Shown here one piece after another: positions 19,177-32,000 of a stretch of 64,000 bases of DNA. Location of the stretch: positions 6,037,928-6,101,927 of the forward strand of contig OX422185.1 of assembly GCA_949130485.1 (NCBI GenBank), written 5' to 3'. The notes below the pieces were generated by a model. It saw only the letters and a list, made by a program, of their open reading frames with translations, was not told the origin of the DNA and searched no databases. The position numbers and the translations under genes are program-made. Each line of letters begins with the position of its first letter. Position 1 is the first letter of the stretch. This DNA is from Agelas oroides (lineage: Eukaryota > Porifera > Demospongiae > Agelasida > Agelasidae).

Positions 19177-22100
19177 GGCTGTCCTTTATTGTACTAATGC
19201 TGTCCAGTCTTGTCCCAATGCTGTCCAGCATGCTCCCAATGCTGTTCAGTCCTGTCCCAATGCAGTCGAGTCTTGTCCCAATGCTGTCCAGTGTTGTCCC
19301 AATGCTGTCCAGCCTGCTCCCAATGCTCTCCTTTATTGTCTCAATGCTGTCCAGTCTTGTCCCAATGCTGTCCTTTATTGTCCTAATACTGTCAAGTCTT
19401 GTCCCAATGGTGTCCAGTCTTGTCCCAATGCTGTGCTTTATTGTCCCAATCCCGTTAAGTCTTGACCCAATGCTATCCAATCTTGCCCCAATGCTGTCCA
19501 GTCTTGTCCCAATGCTGTCCATTCCATTCCCAATTCAGTCGAGTCTTGTCCCATTGCTGTCCAGTCTTGTCCCAATACTGTCAAGTCTTGTCCCAGTCTT
19601 GTCCCAATGCTGTCCAATCTTGTCCCAATGCTGTCCTTTATTGTCCTAACGCTGTGCAGTCTTGTCCCAATGCTGTCAAGTCTTGTCACAATGCTGTCCA
19701 GTCTTGTCACAATGCTGTCCAGTCTTTTCGCAATGCTGTCTAGTCTTGACCCAATGCTGTCCAGTCTTGTCCGAATTCTCTCCAGTCGTGACCCAATTCT
19801 CTCCGGTCTTGTCCCAATGCTCTCCTTTATTGTCCCAATGCTGTCCAGCCTTGTCCCAATGCTGTCCAGTCTTGTCCGAATTCTCTCCAGTCGTGACCCA
19901 ATTCTCTCCGGTCTTGTCCCAATGCTGTCCTTTATTGTCCCAATGCTGTCCAGTCTTGTCACAATGCTGTCCAGTCTTTTCGCAATGCTGTCTAGTCTTG
20001 ACCCAATGCTGTGCTTTCTTGTCCCAATTCCATCCAGTCTTGTCGCCATACTGTTCAGTCTTGTCCCAATCCTCTCCAGTCTTGTCCCAATGCTGTCATT
20101 TATTGTCCCAATGCTGTCCAGTCTTGTCCCAATGGTGTCCAGTCTTGTCCCAATGCTGTGCTTTATTGTCCCAATCCCGTTAAGTCTTGACCCAATGCTA
20201 TCCAATCTTGCCCCAATGCTGTCCAGTCTTGTCCCAATGCTGTCCATTCCATTCCCAATTCAGTCGAGTCTTGTCCCATTGCTGTCCAGTCTTGTCCCAA
20301 TACTGTCAAGTCTTGTCCCAGTCTTGTCCCAATGCTGTCCAATCTTGTCCCAATGCTGTCCTTTATTGTCCTAACGCTGTGCAGTCTTGTCCCAATGCTG
20401 TCAAGTCTTGTCACAATGCTGTCCAGTCTTGTCACAATGCTGTCCAGTCTTTTCGCAATGCTGTCTAGTCTTGACCCAATGCTGTCCAGTCTTGTCCGAA
20501 TTCTCTCCAGTCGTGACCCAATTCTCTCCGGTCTTGTCCCAATGCTGTCCTTTATTGTCACAATGCTGTCCAGCCTTGTCACAATGCTGTCCAGTCTTTT
20601 CGCAATGCTGTCTAGTCTTGACCCAATGCTGTGCTTTCTTGTCCCAATTCCATCCAGTCTTGTCGCCATACTGTCCAGTCTTGTCCCAATCCTCTCCAGT
20701 CTTGTCCCAATGCTGTCATTTATTGTCCCAATGCTGTCCAGTCTTGCCCCATTCCTGTCCAGTCTTCTCCCAATGCTGTCCTTTATTGACCTAAAGCTGT
20801 CCAGTCTTCTCGCAATGCTATCCAGGCTTGTCACAATGCTGTCCAGTCTTGTCCCGATACTGTCCAGTCTTGTCCCAATGCTGTCCAGACTCGTCCCAAT
20901 CCTGTCCATTCTTTTTCCAGTGCTGTCCTTTATTGTCGTAATGCTGTCCAGTCTTGTCCCAATGATGTCCATCCATTCCCAATCTGTTGATTTTTGTCAC
21001 AATGCTGTACACTCTTCTCCCTATACTGTCCCGTTTCGCCCCAATGCTTTTCAATCTCGTCACAATGCTGTCCAATCTCGTCCCAATACTGTCCGATCTT
21101 CTCCCAATGCTGTCCAGTCTGTAACAATGCTGTCCAGTCTTGTCCCAATGCTGTCCAATCTCGTCCCAATGCTGTCCAATCTTGTCCCAATGCTGTCCGG
21201 TCTTGCCCCAATGCTGTCCATTCCATTCCCAACGCTGTTTAGTCTTGTCCCAGTGCTGTCCAGTCTTGTCCCAATGCTGTCCAGTCTTGTCCCAATACTG
21301 TCCAGTCTTGTCCCAGTCTTGCCCCATTGCTGTGCAATCTTGTCCCAATGCTGTCCTTTATTGTCCTAACACTGTGCAGTCTTGTCACAATGCTGTCAAG
21401 TCTTGTCACAATGCTGTCCAGTCTTGTCCAAATGCTCTCCAATCTTTTCCCAATCCAGTCCAGTCTCTCCCAATCCTTTCGAGTTTTGTCCCAATACTGT
21501 CCATTCTTGTCCCAATGATGTCCAGTCTTGTCCCAATGCTCTCCAGTCTTGTCCCAATGCTGTCTTTTATTGTCCCAATGCTGTCCAGTCTTGTCGCCAT
21601 GCTGTCCAGTCTTGTCCCAATCCTCTCCAGTCTTGTCCCAATGCTGTCATTTATTGTCCCAATGCTCTCCAGTCTTGTCCCAAAGCTGTCTTTTGTTGTC
21701 CCAATGCTGTCCAGTCTTGTCCCAATGCTGTCCAGTCTTGTCCCAATACTGTCCAGTCTTGTCCCAATACTGTCCAGTCTTGTCCCAGTCTTGTCCCAAT
21801 GCTGTCCAATCTTGTCCAAATGCTGTCCTTTATTGTCCTAACGCTGTGCAGTCTTGTCACAATGCTGTCAAGTCTTGTCACAATGCTGTCCAGTCTTTTC
21901 CCAATGCTGTCCAATCTTGTCCCAATGCTGTACTTTCTTGTCCTAATGCTGTCCAGTCTTGTCCCAACGTTGTCCACTATATTCCCAATGCTTTCCTTCA
22001 TTGTCCTAATGCAGTCCAGTTTAGTCCCAATGCTGTCCTTTATTGTCCTAATGCAGTCCAGTCTTTTCCCAATGTTGTCCACTATTTCCCCAATGCTGTC

Positions 22101-24459
22101 CTTCATTGTCCTAATGCAGTCCAGTCTTGTCCCAATGTTGTCCACTCTTGCCCCAAAGCTGTCCTTTATTGTCCTAATGCTGTCCAGTCTTGTACCAATG
22201 CTGTCCCTTATTGTCCTAATGCTGTCCAGTCTTGTCCCAATGCTGTCCAGCCTGCTCCCAATGCTGTCCTTTATTGTCCTAATGCTGTCCAGGCTTGCCC
22301 CAATGGTGTCCAGTCTTGTCCCAATACTGTCCAGTCTTGTCGCCATACTGTCCAGTCTTGTCCCAATCCTCTCCAGTCTTGTCCCAATGCTGTCATTTAT
22401 TGTCCCAATGCTGTCCAGTCTTGTCCCAATGGTGTCCAGTCTTGTCCCAATGCTGTGCTTTATTGTCCCAATCCCGTTAAGTCTTGACCCAATGCTATCC
22501 AATCTTGCCCCAATGCTGTCCAGTCTTGTCCCAATGCTGTCCATTCCATTCCCAATTCAGTCGAGTCTTGTCCCATTGCTGTCCAGTCTTGTCCCAATAC
22601 TGTCAAGTCTTGTCCCAGTCTTGTCCCAATGCTGTCCAATCTTGTCCCAATGCTGTCCTTTATTGTCCTAACGCTGTGCAGTCTTGTCCCAATGCTGTCA
22701 AGTCTTGTCACAATGCTGTCCAGTCTTGTCACAATGCTGTCCAGTCTTTTCGCAATGCTGTCTAGTCTTGACCCAATGCTGTCCAGTCTTGTCCGAATTC
22801 TCTCCAGTCGTGACCCAATTCTCTCCGGTCTTGTCCCAATGCTGTCCTTTATTGTCACAATGCTGTCCAGCCTTGTCACAATGCTGTCCAGTCTTTTCGC
22901 AATGCTGTCTAGTCTTGACCCAATGCTGTGCTTTCTTGTCCCAATTCCATCCAGTCTTGTCGCCATACTGTCCAGTCTTGTCCCAATCCTCTCCAGTCTT
23001 GTCCCAATGCTGTCATTTATTGTCCCAATGCTGTCCAGTCTTGTCCCAATACTGTCCAGTCTTGTCCCAATACTGTCCAGTCTTGTCCCTAGTCTTGCCC
23101 CATTCCTGTCCAGTCTTCTCCCAATGCTGTCCTTTATTGACCTAAAGCTGTCCAGTCTTCTCGCAATGCTATCCAGGCTTGTCACAATGCTGTCCAGTCT
23201 TGTCCCGATACTGTCCAGTCTTGTCCCAATGCTGTCCAGACTCGTCCCAATCCTGTCCATTCTTTTTCCAGTGCTGTCCTTTATTGTCGTAATGCTGTCC
23301 AGTCTTGTCACAATGCTGTCCAGTCTTTTCCCAGTGCTGTCCGGTCTTGTCCCAATGCTGTACTTTCTTGTCCCAATTCCATCCAGTCTTGTCGCCATGC
23401 TGTCCAGTCTTGTCCCAATCCTCTCCAGTCTTGTCCCAATGCTGTCATTTATTGTCCCAATGCTCTCCAGTCTTGTCCCAATGCTGTCTTTTATTGTCCC
23501 AATGCTGTCCAGTCTTGTCCTAATGCTGTCTAGTCTTGTCCAAATGCTGTCCATTCTTGTCCCAATACTGTCCAGTCTCCTCCCAATCCTGTCAAGTCTC
23601 GTCCCCATGCTGTCCATTCTTGTCCCAATGATGACCAGTCTCGTTCCAATGCTGTCCCGTCTTATCCGAATACTCTCCAGTCTTGTCCAAATCCTGTCCA
23701 GTATTGTCCTAATGCTGTCCTTTATTGTCCGAATCCTGTCCACACTTGTCCCAATGCTGTCCAGTCCATTCCCAATGCTGTCGAGTCTTGTCCCAATGCT
23801 GTCCAGTGCATTCCCAATCCTGTCCATTCTTATCCCAGTACTGTCTAGTCTTGTCCCAGTCTTGTCCAAATGCTGTCCAATCTTGTCCCAATGCTGTCCA
23901 ATCTTGTCCCAATGCTGTTCTTTATTGTCTTAACGCTGTGCAGTCTTGTCCCAATGCTGTCAAGTCTTGTCACAATGCTGTCCAGTCTTGTCCCAGTGCT
24001 GTCCAGTCTTGTCCCAATACTCTCCAGTCTTGTCCCTAGTCTTCCCCCAATGCTGTCCAGTCTTATCCCAATCCTGTCCAGTCTTATCCCATTCCTGTCC
24101 AGTCTTCTCCCAATGCTGTCCTTTATTGACCTAAAGCTGTCCAGTCTTCTCCCAATGCTATCCAGGCTTGTAACAATGCTGTCCAGTATTGTCCCGATAC
24201 TGTCCAATCTCGTCCCAATGCTGTCCAGACTCGTCCCAATGATGTCCATCCATTCCCAATGCTTTCGAGTTTTGTCCCAATGCTGTACACTCTTCTCCCT
24301 ATACTGTCCCGTTTCTCCCCAATGCTTTTCAATCTCGTCACAATGCTGTCCACTCTCGTCCCAATACTGTACAATCTTTTCTCACTGCTGTCCAGTCTTG
24401 TTGCAATGCTCTCCAGTCTTGTCCCAATGCTCTCCAATCTTTACCCAATCCTGTCCAAT
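19177..24459. repeat. 21-bp minisatellite array (about 250 units)
   Basis: The unit TGTCCAGTCTTGTCCCAATGC and variants (TGTCCTTTATTGTCCTAATG and others) run without a break. The unit is seven codons and lacks stops in all six frames, so long frames appear on both strands (DSIGTRL on minus; MLSSLVP, QCCPVLS and PNAVQSC on plus). Higher-order copies exist: about 0.3 kb from 19441, 20166 and 22463, and about 0.25 kb from about 20737, 23091 and 24047. It ends abruptly against the 192-bp satellite. Confidence 0.95.
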
Positions 24460-27400
24460 CAACGCACAAAGCGGTACGAGCTTGCAAATTGTTCCACCTG
24501 CACAATCGCCGCATAGTATCGGCAATGGAAATTCGCGTAAATTCCCTGCAAACCCTACCACGGAACAATAGTGCAAACTACATATGAGCAAGAAGCTGTG
24601 GGAATGGGGAGGCCAAAAACGCAAACCCTCCGTTTTTGCAATCAACGCACAAAGCGGTACGACCTTGCAAATTGTTTCTCCTGCACCATCGCTGCATAGT
24701 ATCCGCAATGGAAATTCGCGTATATTGCCTGCAAACCCTACCACGGAACAATAGTTGCACTAATGCAAACTACATATGAGCAAGAAGTTGTGGGAATGGG
24801 GTGGCCAAAAACGCAAACCCTCCGTTTGTGCAATCAACGCACAAAGCGGTACGACCTTGCAAATTGTTCCTCCTGCACCATCGCTGCATAGTATCCGCAA
24901 TGGAAATTCGCGTACATTGCCTGCAAACCCTACCACGGAACAATAGTTGCAATAATGCAAACTACATATGAGCAAGAAGCTGTGGGAATGGGGAGGCCAA
25001 AAACGCAAACCCTCCGTTTTTGCAATCAACGCACAAAGCGGTACGACCTTGCAAATTGTTCCTCCTGCACCATCGCTGCATAGTATCCGCAATGGAAATT
25101 CGCGTATATCCCCTGCAAACCCTACCACGGAACAATAGTTGCACTAATGCAAACTACATATGAGCAAGAAGCTGTGGGAATGGGGAAGCCAAAAACGCAA
25201 ACCCTCCGTTTGTGCAATCAACGCACAAAGCGGTACGAGCTTGCAAATTGTTCCTCTTGCACCATCGCCGCATAGTATGGGCAATGGTAATTCGCGTAAA
25301 TTTCCTGCAAACACCTGCCCAGAACAATAGTTGCACTAATGCAAACTAGATATGAGCAAGAAGCTGTGCGAATGGGGAGGCCAAAAACGCAAACCCTCCG
25401 TTTGTGGAATCAACGCACAAAGCGGTACGAGCTTGCAAATTGTTCCTCCTGCACTATCGCTGCATAGTATCACCAATTGAAATTCGCGTAAATTTCCTGC
25501 AAATCCTACCATGGAACAATAGTTGCACTAATGCAAACTACATATGAACAACAAGCTGTGGGAATGGAGAGGCCAAAAACGCAAACCCTCCGTTTGTGCA
25601 ATCAACGCACAAAGCGGTACGAGCTTGCAAATTGTTCCTCCTTCATCTTCGCCGCATAGTACCTGCAATGGAAATTCGCGTAAATTCCCTGTAAAACCTA
25701 GCCCAGAATAATAATTGCACTAATGCAAACTGCATATGGGGAAGAAGCTGTGGGAATAGAGAGGCCAAAAACGCAAACCCTCCGTTTGTGGAATCAACGC
25801 ACAAAGCGGTACGAGCTTGCAAATTGTTCCTCCTGCACCATCGCCGCATGCTGTCGGCAAAGGAAATTCGCGTAAATTCCCTGCAAAACCTAGCCCGGAA
25901 CAATAGTTGCACTAATGCAAACTACATAAAAGCAAGAAGCTGTGGGAATGGGGAGGGCAAAAATGCAAACCCTCCGTTTGTGCAATGAAAGCACAAAGCG
26001 GTGCGAGCTTGCAAATTGTTCCTCCTGCACCATCACCGCTGAGTATCGGCAATGGAAATTCGCGTAAATTCTCTGCAAACCCTACCACGGAACGATAGTT
26101 GCACTAATGCAAACTACATATGAGCAAGAATCTGTGGGAATGGGGAGGCCAAAAATGTAAACCCTCCGTTTGTGCAATAAACGCACAAAGCGGTACGAGC
26201 TTGAAAATTGTTCCTCCTGCACCATCGCCGTATAAGATCGTCAATGCAAATTCGGGAAAATTCCCGGCAAAACCTAGCCCGCAATAATAATTGCACTAAT
26301 GCAAACTACATATGAGCAAGAAGTTGTGGGAATTGGGAGGCCAAAAACAAAAACCCTACGTTTGTGCAATCAACGCACAAAGCGGTACGAGCTTGCAAAT
26401 TGTTCCTCCTGCACTATCGCTGCATAGTATCGCCAATTGAAATTCGCGTAAATTTCCTGCAAATCCTACCATGGAAAAATAGTTGTACTAATGCAAACTA
26501 CATATGAGCAAGAACCTGTGGGAATGGATAGGCCAAAAACGCAATCCATCCGTTTGTGCAATCAACGCACAAAGCGGTACCAGCTTGCAAATTGTTCCTC
26601 CTGCACCATCGCCGTATAATGTCGTCAATGGAACTTCGGGAAAACTCCCGGGAAACCCTATCCCGGAACAATAGTTGCACTAATGCAAACTACATATGAG
26701 CAAGAAGCTGTGGGAATGGGGAGGCAAAAAATGTAAACCCTCCGCTTGTGCAATCAACGCACAAAGCGGTACGAGCTTGCAAATTGTTCCTCCTGCACCA
26801 TCGCCGTATAATGTCGTCAATGGAAATTCGGGAAAACTCCCGGCAAACCCTATCCCGGAACAATAGTTGCACTAATGCAAACTACATATGAGCAAGAAGC
26901 TGTGGGAATGGGGAGGTCAAAAGCGCAATCCCTCCGTTTGTGCAATCAACGCATAATGCGGTACGAACTTGCAAAATATTCCTCCTGCATCATCGCCGCA
27001 TAGTACCTGAAATGGAAATTCGCGTAAATTTCCTGCAAATCCTACCACGGTACAATGATTGCACTAATGCAAACTAGATATGAACATTAAGCTGTGGGAA
27101 TGGGGAGGCCAACAACGCAAACCCTCTGTTTGTGTAATCAACGCACAAAGCGGAACGAGCTTGCAAATTGTTCCACCTGCACAATCGCCGCATAGTATCG
27201 GCAATGGAAATTCGCGCATATTCCCTGCAAACCCTACCACGGAATAATAGTTGCACTAATGCAAACTACATATGAGTTAGAAGCTGTGAGACTGGGGAGG
27301 CCAAAAGCGCAAATCCTCCGTTTGTGTAATCAACGCACAAAGCGGTACGAGCTTGCAATTTGTTCCTCCTGTACCATCGCCCCTTAGTATCCGCAATGGA

Positions 27401-29065
27401 AATTCGCGTATATTACCTGCAAAACCTAGCCCGAAACAATAATTGCAGTAATGGAAACCTCATATGAGCAAGAAGCTGTGGGAATGGGGAGGCCAACAAC
27501 GCAAACCCTCTGTTTGTGCAATCAACGCACAAAGCGGTACGAGCTTGCAATTTGTTCCTCCTGTACATCGCCCCTTAGTATCCGCAATGGAAATTCGCGT
27601 ATATTACCTGCAAAACCTAGCCCGCAACAATAATTGCAGTAATGGAAACCTCATATGAGCAAGAAGCTGTGGGAATGGGGAGGCCAAAAACGCAAACCCT
27701 CCGTTTGTGCAATCAACGCACAAAGCGGTACGACCTTGCGAATTGTTCCTCCTGCACCATCGCCGCATAGAACCTTCAATGGAAATTCGTGTAAATTCCC
27801 TGCAAAATATAGCCAGGAATAATAATTGCACTGATGCAAACTACATATGAGCAAGAAGCTGTGGGAATTGAGAGGTCAAAAACGCAAACCCTTCGTTTGT
27901 GCAATGAACGCATAAAGCGGTACGAGCTTGCAAATTGTTCCTCCTGCACAATCGTCGCATAGTATCGGCAATGTAAATTCGCGTAAATTCGCTGCAAATC
28001 CTACCACGGAACAATAGTTGCACTAATGCAAACTACATATGAACAAGAATCTGTGGGAATGGGGAGTCGAAAAACGTAATCCATCCGTTTGTGTAATCAA
28101 CGCACAAAGCGGTACGAGCTTGCAAATTGTTCCTCCTGCACCATCGCCGTATAATGTCGTGAAAGGGAATTCGCGAAAATTCTCGGCAAACCCTAGCCAT
28201 GAACAATAGTTGCACTAATGCAAACTACATATCAGCAAGAAGCTGTGGGAATGGGGAGGCCAAAAATGTAAACCCTCCGTTTGTGCAATCAACGCACAAG
28301 GTGGTACGAGCTTACAAATTGTTCCTCATGCACTATCGCTGCATAGTATCGCCAATGGAAATTCGCATAAATTTCCTGCAAATCCTACCATGGAACAATA
28401 GTTACACTAATGCAAACTACATTTGAGCAAGAAGCTGTGGGAATGGGGAGGCCAAAAACGCAATCCATCCGTTTGTGCAATCAACGCACAAAGCGGTACG
28501 AGCTTGCAAATTGTTCCTCCTTCATCTTCGCCGCATAGTACCTGCAATGGAAATTCGCGTAAATTCCCTGCAAACCCTAGCCCGGAGAAATAATTGCACT
28601 AATGCAAACTACATATGAGCAAGAAGTTGTGGGAATGGGGAGGCCAAAAACGGAAACCCTCCGTTTGTGCAATCAACGCACTAAGCGGTACGAACTTGCA
28701 AAATATTCCTTCTGCACCATCGCCGCATAGTATCGGCAATGGAAATTCGCGTATATTACCTGCAAAACCTAGCCCGCAACAATAGTTGCAGTAATGGAAG
28801 CTACATATGAGCAAGAATCTGTGGGAATGGGTAGGCCAAAAACGCCAACCCTCCGTTTGTGCAATCAACGCACACAGCGGTACGAGCATGCGAATTTTTC
28901 CTCCTGCACCATCGCCGCATAGAACCTGCAATGGAAATTTGCGTAAATTCCCTGCAAAAACCAGCCAGGAATAGCGATTGCACTAATGCAAACTACATAT
29001 GAGCAAGAAGCTGTGGGAATGGGGAGGCCAAAAACGTAAAACCTCTGTTTGTGCAATCAACGCAC
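24460..29065 (+). repeat. 192-bp satellite, subfamily A, forward (about 24 units)
   Basis: The unit includes CAATCAACGCACAAAGCGGT, GCTTGCAAATTGTTCCTCCT, GCAATGGAAATTCGCGTA, CCTACCACGGAACAATAGTT and GAGCAAGAAGCTGTGGGAAT. Landmarks recur every 192 bp. Frames of about 60 codons recur once per unit on both strands but stop at the same place each time. No gene. Confidence 0.95.
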
Positions 29066-32000
29066 GTACTGCGCTGCACGGGACGGTGATATTGGCAGTC
29101 CCGTACAGCTTTGTGAGCCTTTTGCACCGAGAAAGGGTTTGCATTTGGAAACTCTTCATGCCCATAGCTTCTTGATAATATGCACCTTGCATTAGTGAAA
29201 CCTTTGTACCGAGCTAGGAAGAGTCGAGAATGTAGGCGAATTTCCATTGACGGCACTATACTGCGCTGCATGGGACGGTGATATTTGCAGACCCGTACAG
29301 CATTGTGTGCCATTTGCACCGAGAAAGGGTTTGCATTTTTAAACTCTTCATGCCCACAGCTTCTTAATAATATGCACCATGCATTAGTGCAACCTTTGTA
29401 CCGAGCTAGGAAGAGCGGCGAATGTACGCTAATTTCCATTGACGGCACTATACTGCGCTGCAGGGAACGGTGATATTGGCAGGCCCATACAGCTTTGTGC
29501 ACCTTTTGCACCGAGAAATGGTTTCAATTTTTAAACTCTTCATGCCCATAGCTTCTTGATAATATGCACCTTACATTAGTGCAACCTTTGCACCGAGCTA
29601 GGAAGAGTCGAGAATGTACGCGAATTTTCATTGACGACACTATACTGCGCTGCAAGGGACGGTGATATTAGCAGGCCCCTACAGCTTTGTGCGCCGTTTG
29701 CACCGAGAAAGGGTTTGCATTTTTAAACTCTTCATGCCCACGGCTTCTTGATAATATGCACCATGCATTAGAGCAACCTTTGTACCGAGCTAGGAAGAGT
29801 GGCGAATGTACGCGAATTTCCATTGACGGCACTATACAGCGCTGCAGGGGACGGTGATATTGGCAGTTCCGTACAGCTTTGTGCGCCTTTTGCACCGAGA
29901 AATGGTTTGCATTTTTAACCTCTTCATGCTCATAGCTTCTTGATAATTTGCACCTTGCATTAGTGCAACCTTTGTACCGAGCTAGGAAGAGTGGTGAATG
30001 TACGCGAATTTCCATTGACGGCACTATACAGCGCTGCAGGGGACGGTGATATTGGCAGTTCCGTACAGCTTTGTGCGCCTTTTGCACCGAGAAATGGTTT
30101 GCATTTTTAACCTCTTCATGCTCATAGCTTCTTGATAATTTGCACCTTGCATTAGTGCAACCTTTGTACCGAGCTAGGAAGAGTGGTGAATGTACGCCAA
30201 TTTCCATTGACGGCATTACACTGCGCTGCTGCGGACGGTGATATTTGCAGGCCCGTACAGATTTGTGCGCCTTTTGCACCGAGAAATGGTTTGCATTTTT
30301 AAACTCTTCATGCCTATAGCTTCTTGATAATATGCACCTTGCATTAGTGCAACCTTTGTACCGAGCTAGGAAGAGTGGCGAATGTACGCGAATTTCCATT
30401 GACGGCACTACACTGCGCTGCAGCGGACGGTGATATTTGCAGGCCCGTACAGATTTGTGCGCCTTTTGCACCGAGAAATGGTTTGCATTTTTAAACTCTT
30501 CATGCCCATAGCTTCTTGATAATATGCACCTTGCATTAGTGCAACCTTTGCACCGAGCTAGGAAGAGTCGAGAATGTACGCGAATTTTCATTGACGACAC
30601 TATACTGCGCTGCAAGGGACGGTGATATTAGCAGGCCCCTACAGATTTGTGCGCCTTTTGCACCGAGAAAGGGTTTGCATTTTTAAACTCTTCATGCCCA
30701 CGGCTTCTTGATAATATGCACCATGCATTAGTGCAACCTTTGTACCGAGCTAGGAAGAGTGGCGAATGTACGCGAATTTCCATTGACGGCACTATACTGC
30801 GCTGCAGGGGACGGTGATATTGGCAGTTCCGTACAGCTTTGTGCGCCTTTTGCACCGAGAAATGGTTTGCATTTTTAACCTCTTCATGCTCATGGCTTCT
30901 TGATAATATGCACCTTGCATTAGTGCAACCTTTGTACCGAGCTAGGAAGAGTGGCGAATGTACGCGAATTTCCATTGACTGCACTACACTGCGCTGCAGG
31001 GGACGGTGATATTGGCAGACCCGTACAGCTTTGTGCGCCTTTTGCACCGTGAAAGGGTTTACTTTTTTAAACTCTTCATGCTCATAGCTTCTTGATAATA
31101 TGCACCTTGCATTAGTGCAGCCTTTGTACCGAGCTAGGAAGAGTCGCGAATGTACGCGAATTTCCGTTGACGGCACTATATTGTGCTGCAGGGTACGGTG
31201 ATATTGGCAGGCCCGTACAGCTTTGTGCACCTTTTGCACCGAGAAATGATTTTCATTTTTAAACTCTTCATGCCCATAGCTTCTTGATAATATGCACCTT
31301 GCACTAGTGCAACCTTTGTACCGAGCTAGGAAGAGTCGAGATTATAGGCGAATTTCCATTGACGGCACTATACTGCGCTGCAGGGGACGGTGATATTGGC
31401 AGACCCGTACAGCTTTGTGAGCCTTTTGCACCGAGAAAGGGTTTACATTTTTAAACTCTTCATGCCCATAGCTTCTTGATAATATGCACCTTGCATTAGT
31501 GCAACCTTTGTACCGAGCTAAGAAGAGTCGAGAATGTACGCGAATTTCCATTGACGGCACAATACTGCGCTGCAAGGGACGGTGATATTTGCAGGCCCGT
31601 ACAGCTTTGTGCGCCTTTTGCACCGAGAAAGGGCTTGCATTTTTAAACTCTTCATGCCCACAGCTTCTTGATAATATGCGCCAAGCATTAGTGCAACCTT
31701 TGTACCGAGCTAGGAAGAGTGGCGAAAGTACGCGAATTTCCATTGACAGCACTATACTGCGCTTCAGGGGACGGTGATATTGGCAGGCCCGTACAGCTTT
31801 GTGTGCCTTTTGCACCGAGAAACGGTTTACTTGTTTAAACTCTTCATGCCCGTAGCTTCTTGGTAATATGCACCTTGCTTTATTGCAACCTTTGTATCGA
31901 GCTAGGAAGAGTCGAGAATGTACGCAAATTTCCATTGACGGCACTATACTGCGCTGCAGGGGACGGTGATATTGGCAGGCCCGTACAGGTTTGTGCGCCT

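Noticed and set aside
19177-24459. Long Leu/Ser/Pro or Asp/Ser/Ile-rich proteins
   Set aside because: The 21-bp unit is stop-free in six frames, so open frames carry no coding information.
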